Shown: positions 62,209-64,000 of the stretch, in pieces | Numbering within the stretch: position 1 is the stretch's first letter | How the letters are laid out: the number at the start of each line of letters is the position of its first letter | Translations under genes and position numbers: made by a program | Origin: an uncultured Armatimonadota bacterium | Lineage (GTDB): Bacteria; Armatimonadota; Fimbriimonadia; Fimbriimonadales; Fimbriimonadaceae | Direction: 5' to 3' | DNA: 64,000 nt | Assembly: GCA_903927025.1 (NCBI GenBank) | Contig: CAIYLG010000002.1 | Location: forward strand, 212,157-276,156 | The notes under the pieces: generated by a model | What the model saw: the letters and a program-made list of their open reading frames with translations, nothing else | Databases searched by the model: none | Told to the model about the DNA's origin: nothing

Positions 62209-62748
62209 ATGAAGATCAATCTGAATTCTGGACACGCGCTTTTGGGCGCGCAATGCCTCATTTTCTGCGGGCTCGTGAGCATCCCTTGCGGATGTCGACG
62301 CTTTCCTGAGGGGCAGCTGCGGTTCTACGCACTTCCGGAGGAGGCGAAGGTGAGCTTTGAGTCTGGAGACTACGTGAAGGCACGGAAGGACGCCATTGAA
62401 CTGCAGTCCGTGATGAAGGACTACAAGACAGATTGGAATTACGGGAATGCCGTCCATGACTCTAACATGGTTCTCGGTCGACTCGCATTACGTCGAAATG
62501 AAGTGGAGGAAGCGGGGGACTACCTTTTGGCTGGTGGTGACACTCCCGGGTCCCCACAGATCAACTCGTTCGGTCCCAACATGTCGCTTGCCAACGATAT
62601 GCTGAAGCTTCATCAACGGGTGGTCGTGTTGAAGTACTTCGAGGAGTGTGGCGAATTTTGCGACCACCGAATCAGCGGACTCGACAGGTGGACATCTGAT
62701 GTGAAGGCTGGCAAAACGCCAGACTTTGGTGCAAATTTGGGCTACTAA
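62209..62748 (+). CDS. Lipoprotein, tandem paralog 1
   Basis: Not recognised. 179 residues with a signal ending in a cysteine-rich region (LVSIPCGC), plausibly a lipobox. The mature part is helical, TPR-like: LPEEAKVSFESGDYVKARKDAIEL, WNYGNAVHDSNMVLGRLAL, then DYLLAGGDTPGSPQINSFGPNMSLANDML. It is a clear duplicate of the next gene, with identical length and collinear motifs. Confidence 0.72.
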   Translation: MKINLNSGHALLGAQCLIFCGLVSIPCGCRRFPEGQLRFYALPEEAKVSFESGDYVKARKDAIELQSVMKDYKTDWNYGNAVHDSNMVLGRLALRRNEVEEAGDYLLAGGDTPGSPQINSFGPNMSLANDMLKLHQRVVVLKYFEECGEFCDHRISGLDRWTSDVKAGKTPDFGANLGY

Positions 62749-62861
62749 TCTGCTGGCCAGCAAGGGTTCGCAGCGCTGACCACGAAACTCGGAAAGTCGA
62801 TGTATAACGTAGCGATAGGTGTGGCATTGGATGCCCTATCCGTAGGCGATAGGACACGATC

Positions 62862-63401
62862 ATGAAGCTCTTTGGCGTTCAGTTCCCACACATTGTGTCT
62901 TGGCTGGTCCCAGTCACCTGCGGCCTGTCCATTGCTGGGTGCGTCGGTGGACCTAGTTCGAGGGCCGCCAGTCGATTCTACGCCCTTACCAGAGAGACGA
63001 AAGCGAGCTTCGGGAAAGGCGACTACGCGACGGCTCGCAAAGACGCCCAGGCTCTTCAGGCTGAGATGGGCCGTTTCAAGGAGAACTGGAACTATGGCAA
63101 TGCCGTCCATGCGTCCAACATCGTGCTCGGAAGACTCGCCCTGCGAGACGGAAAGGTTCAAGACGCCAAGAGATACTTGCTTGCGGCCGGAGCGACGCCC
63201 GGCTCCCCTCAGCTAGATTCCTTCGGTCCAAACATGGCTCTCGCCGAAGACCTGCTGAAGAAAGGTGAGAAGGATGTCGTGCTCAAATACTTTGCGGAAT
63301 GCACCAAGTTCTGGGATAGAGAGTTCAGTGAGATTGGCAAGTGGACGGCTGATGTGAAGGCGGGAAGGTCGCCCGAATTTGGCGCGAATCTCCAATACTG
63401 A
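62862..63401 (+). CDS. Lipoprotein, tandem paralog 2
   Basis: Not recognised. 179 residues, lipobox LSIAGC near residue 27. TPR-like helical repeats: LTRETKASFGKGDYATARKDAQALQ, WNYGNAVHASNIVLGRLAL, YLLAAGATPGSPQLDSFGPNMALAEDLL. Differences from paralog 1 are spread along the chain, so the duplication is old rather than recent. Confidence 0.75.
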   Translation: MKLFGVQFPHIVSWLVPVTCGLSIAGCVGGPSSRAASRFYALTRETKASFGKGDYATARKDAQALQAEMGRFKENWNYGNAVHASNIVLGRLALRDGKVQDAKRYLLAAGATPGSPQLDSFGPNMALAEDLLKKGEKDVVLKYFAECTKFWDREFSEIGKWTADVKAGRSPEFGANLQY

Positions 63402-63486
63402 GGTGGTCGGTTCGTCAGGCTTGGCGCTTTCCACGAGCCAAGTAACTGGACTCATCCCTGCAGGTGCGGGATGTCACAATTGAGCG

Positions 63487-63696
63487 ATGCGATCCAGCCG
63501 AATGACTGGCGGAAAGGGTCGCGTCACAGAAGACAACGGATCGTTTGACCGCGAATTCTGGTCAAATGCCACACCTGAAGAGAAGGCTACGGCAATTTTT
63601 GAGCTCAGAGAGCTCTATTACGAGATGATGCATCCTGGCATCGGCACTGAAAGACTGGACCGATCTATCGGTGGCACTCGACCCCTCCAAGATTAA
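63487..63696 (+). CDS. Small partner protein of a nucleotidyltransferase module
   Basis: 69 residues with the pattern FDREFWSNATPEEKATAIFELRELYYEMM...RLDRSIGG, recognisable as the small protein usually encoded just upstream of MNT-type (AbiEii-like) nucleotidyltransferases, probably its antitoxin or partner. The C-terminal end reads into the +1 frame where the partner's coding begins. The partner here is broken. Confidence 0.7.
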   Translation: MRSSRMTGGKGRVTEDNGSFDREFWSNATPEEKATAIFELRELYYEMMHPGIGTERLDRSIGGTRPLQD

Positions 63697-63790
63697 GTCT
63701 CTCATCGTTGGCGGAATTGCCGTACGCTATCACGAAGAGCGAGAGTTTACCAAGGACTTGGATGTCCCGGTGGCAGTTGCACCCTTCTAA
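63647..63790 (+). pseudogene. Truncated MNT-type nucleotidyltransferase
   Basis: In the +1 frame relative to the upstream gene: LKDWTDLSVALDPSKIKSLIVGGIAVRYHEEREFTKDLDVPV, then a stop after 47 residues. The GG and DxD (DLD) motifs of the nucleotidyltransferase fold are present, but nearly all the remaining protein (normally 150-250 residues) is missing. No ATG start is visible in this frame; CTG at 63647 fits the family N-terminus. An IS3-type end lies about 100 bases downstream. Confidence 0.65.
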
Positions 63791-63886
63791 CGAATTCACC
63801 TGTATCGTGCAATTAGTGTGTTCCAATCTACGAGAGATCTCTTTCTGGGATCATAGATACTGACTAGTCCCCGGATTCTGACCCAC

Positions 63887-64000
63887 CTAGAGTGTTAGTG
63901 CCTCTGCCTCCATTTTAGTCTTTAGATTTGCCTTGTATGTCGCGGGAGAGAGCCCTCCGAGTGCCGAGTGAGGACGACGGTTGTTGTAGAACTCCGAGAA
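63887..64000 (-). mobile_element. IS3-family transposase, C-terminal end (partial)
   Basis: The minus strand codes for 37 residues ending in the transposase core signature EFYNNRRPHSALGGLSPATY and a short tail. The match is to the last part of IS3-family OrfB (DDE integrase). The rest of the element lies beyond the window. The exact terminal repeat could not be set; it may lie near TGACTAGTCCCC at about 63861. Confidence 0.88.

Overview
The window looks like chromosomal DNA of a diderm bacterium of the Armatimonadota (Fimbriimonas-like). This is an inference from four things: a UBact (Pup-like) and proteasome locus, lipopolysaccharide assembly genes, many secreted or lipoprotein orphans, and moderately high GC. 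No rRNA is present, so the placement rests on gene content alone. There is one tRNA (His, GTG) and no CRISPR array or prophage. The only mobile DNA is the end of an IS3-type transposase at the right edge.

Layout, left to right. 0.1-4.5 kb: an ALDH16-type double aldehyde dehydrogenase and DeoC aldolase, divergent from a sugar-binding lipoprotein. 4.5-9.4 kb: a membrane-anchored protein, an ECF sigma/anti-sigma pair, an HtrA protease and an atypical Fur-family regulator. 9.6-12.9 kb: a 64-aa protein, TyrS and FtsY. 12.9-16.5 kb: an LPS operon (lpxK, lpxL-type, glycosyltransferase 9, PIG-L deacetylase). 16.7-18.5 kb: a membrane protein, an isochorismatase-family hydrolase and a probable outer-membrane beta-barrel protein. 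18.6-22.4 kb: the tightly overlapped operon lipoprotein-dop-UBact-prcB. 22.7-25.2 kb: yceD-plsX-fabH, linked to fatty acid and phospholipid synthesis. 25.3-26.8 kb: two overlapping small unknown genes and malate dehydrogenase.

26.9-32.2 kb: a BlaI/M56 repressor-protease pair with clear operators, then two tandem paralogous secreted proteins whose conserved heads carry entirely different low-complexity tails. 32.4-37.4 kb: a membrane DnaJ-TPR protein, two GspF/PilC-type proteins, a DinB-fold protein, FolK and tRNA-His. 37.5-49.2 kb: a GH3 glycosidase, a histidine kinase, a Y-family polymerase, an M14 peptidase, an SRPBCC protein, two coupled zinc dehydrogenases and an M48 peptidase. 49.3-54.2 kb: an accessory stretch with an orphan antitoxin-like gene, several small membrane proteins, a basic-secretory-protein metallopeptidase and a PadR/HAAS pair. 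54.3-64 kb: a secreted WD40 propeller protein, prfA, an M16 peptidase, a CBM9-like protein, a tandem lipoprotein duplication, and a broken nucleotidyltransferase module beside the IS3 remnant.

A recurring signal is a TAnnnT -10 box lying only 6-12 bases before the start codon. Many genes here are therefore probably transcribed as leaderless mRNAs. Several neighbouring genes share ATGA, TTGA or TAGTG stop/start overlaps, which implies translational coupling. No whole system in the window is clearly unprecedented. The UBact operon with its lipoprotein leader, the variable-tail paralogs and the leaderless promoter pattern are the points most worth following up.
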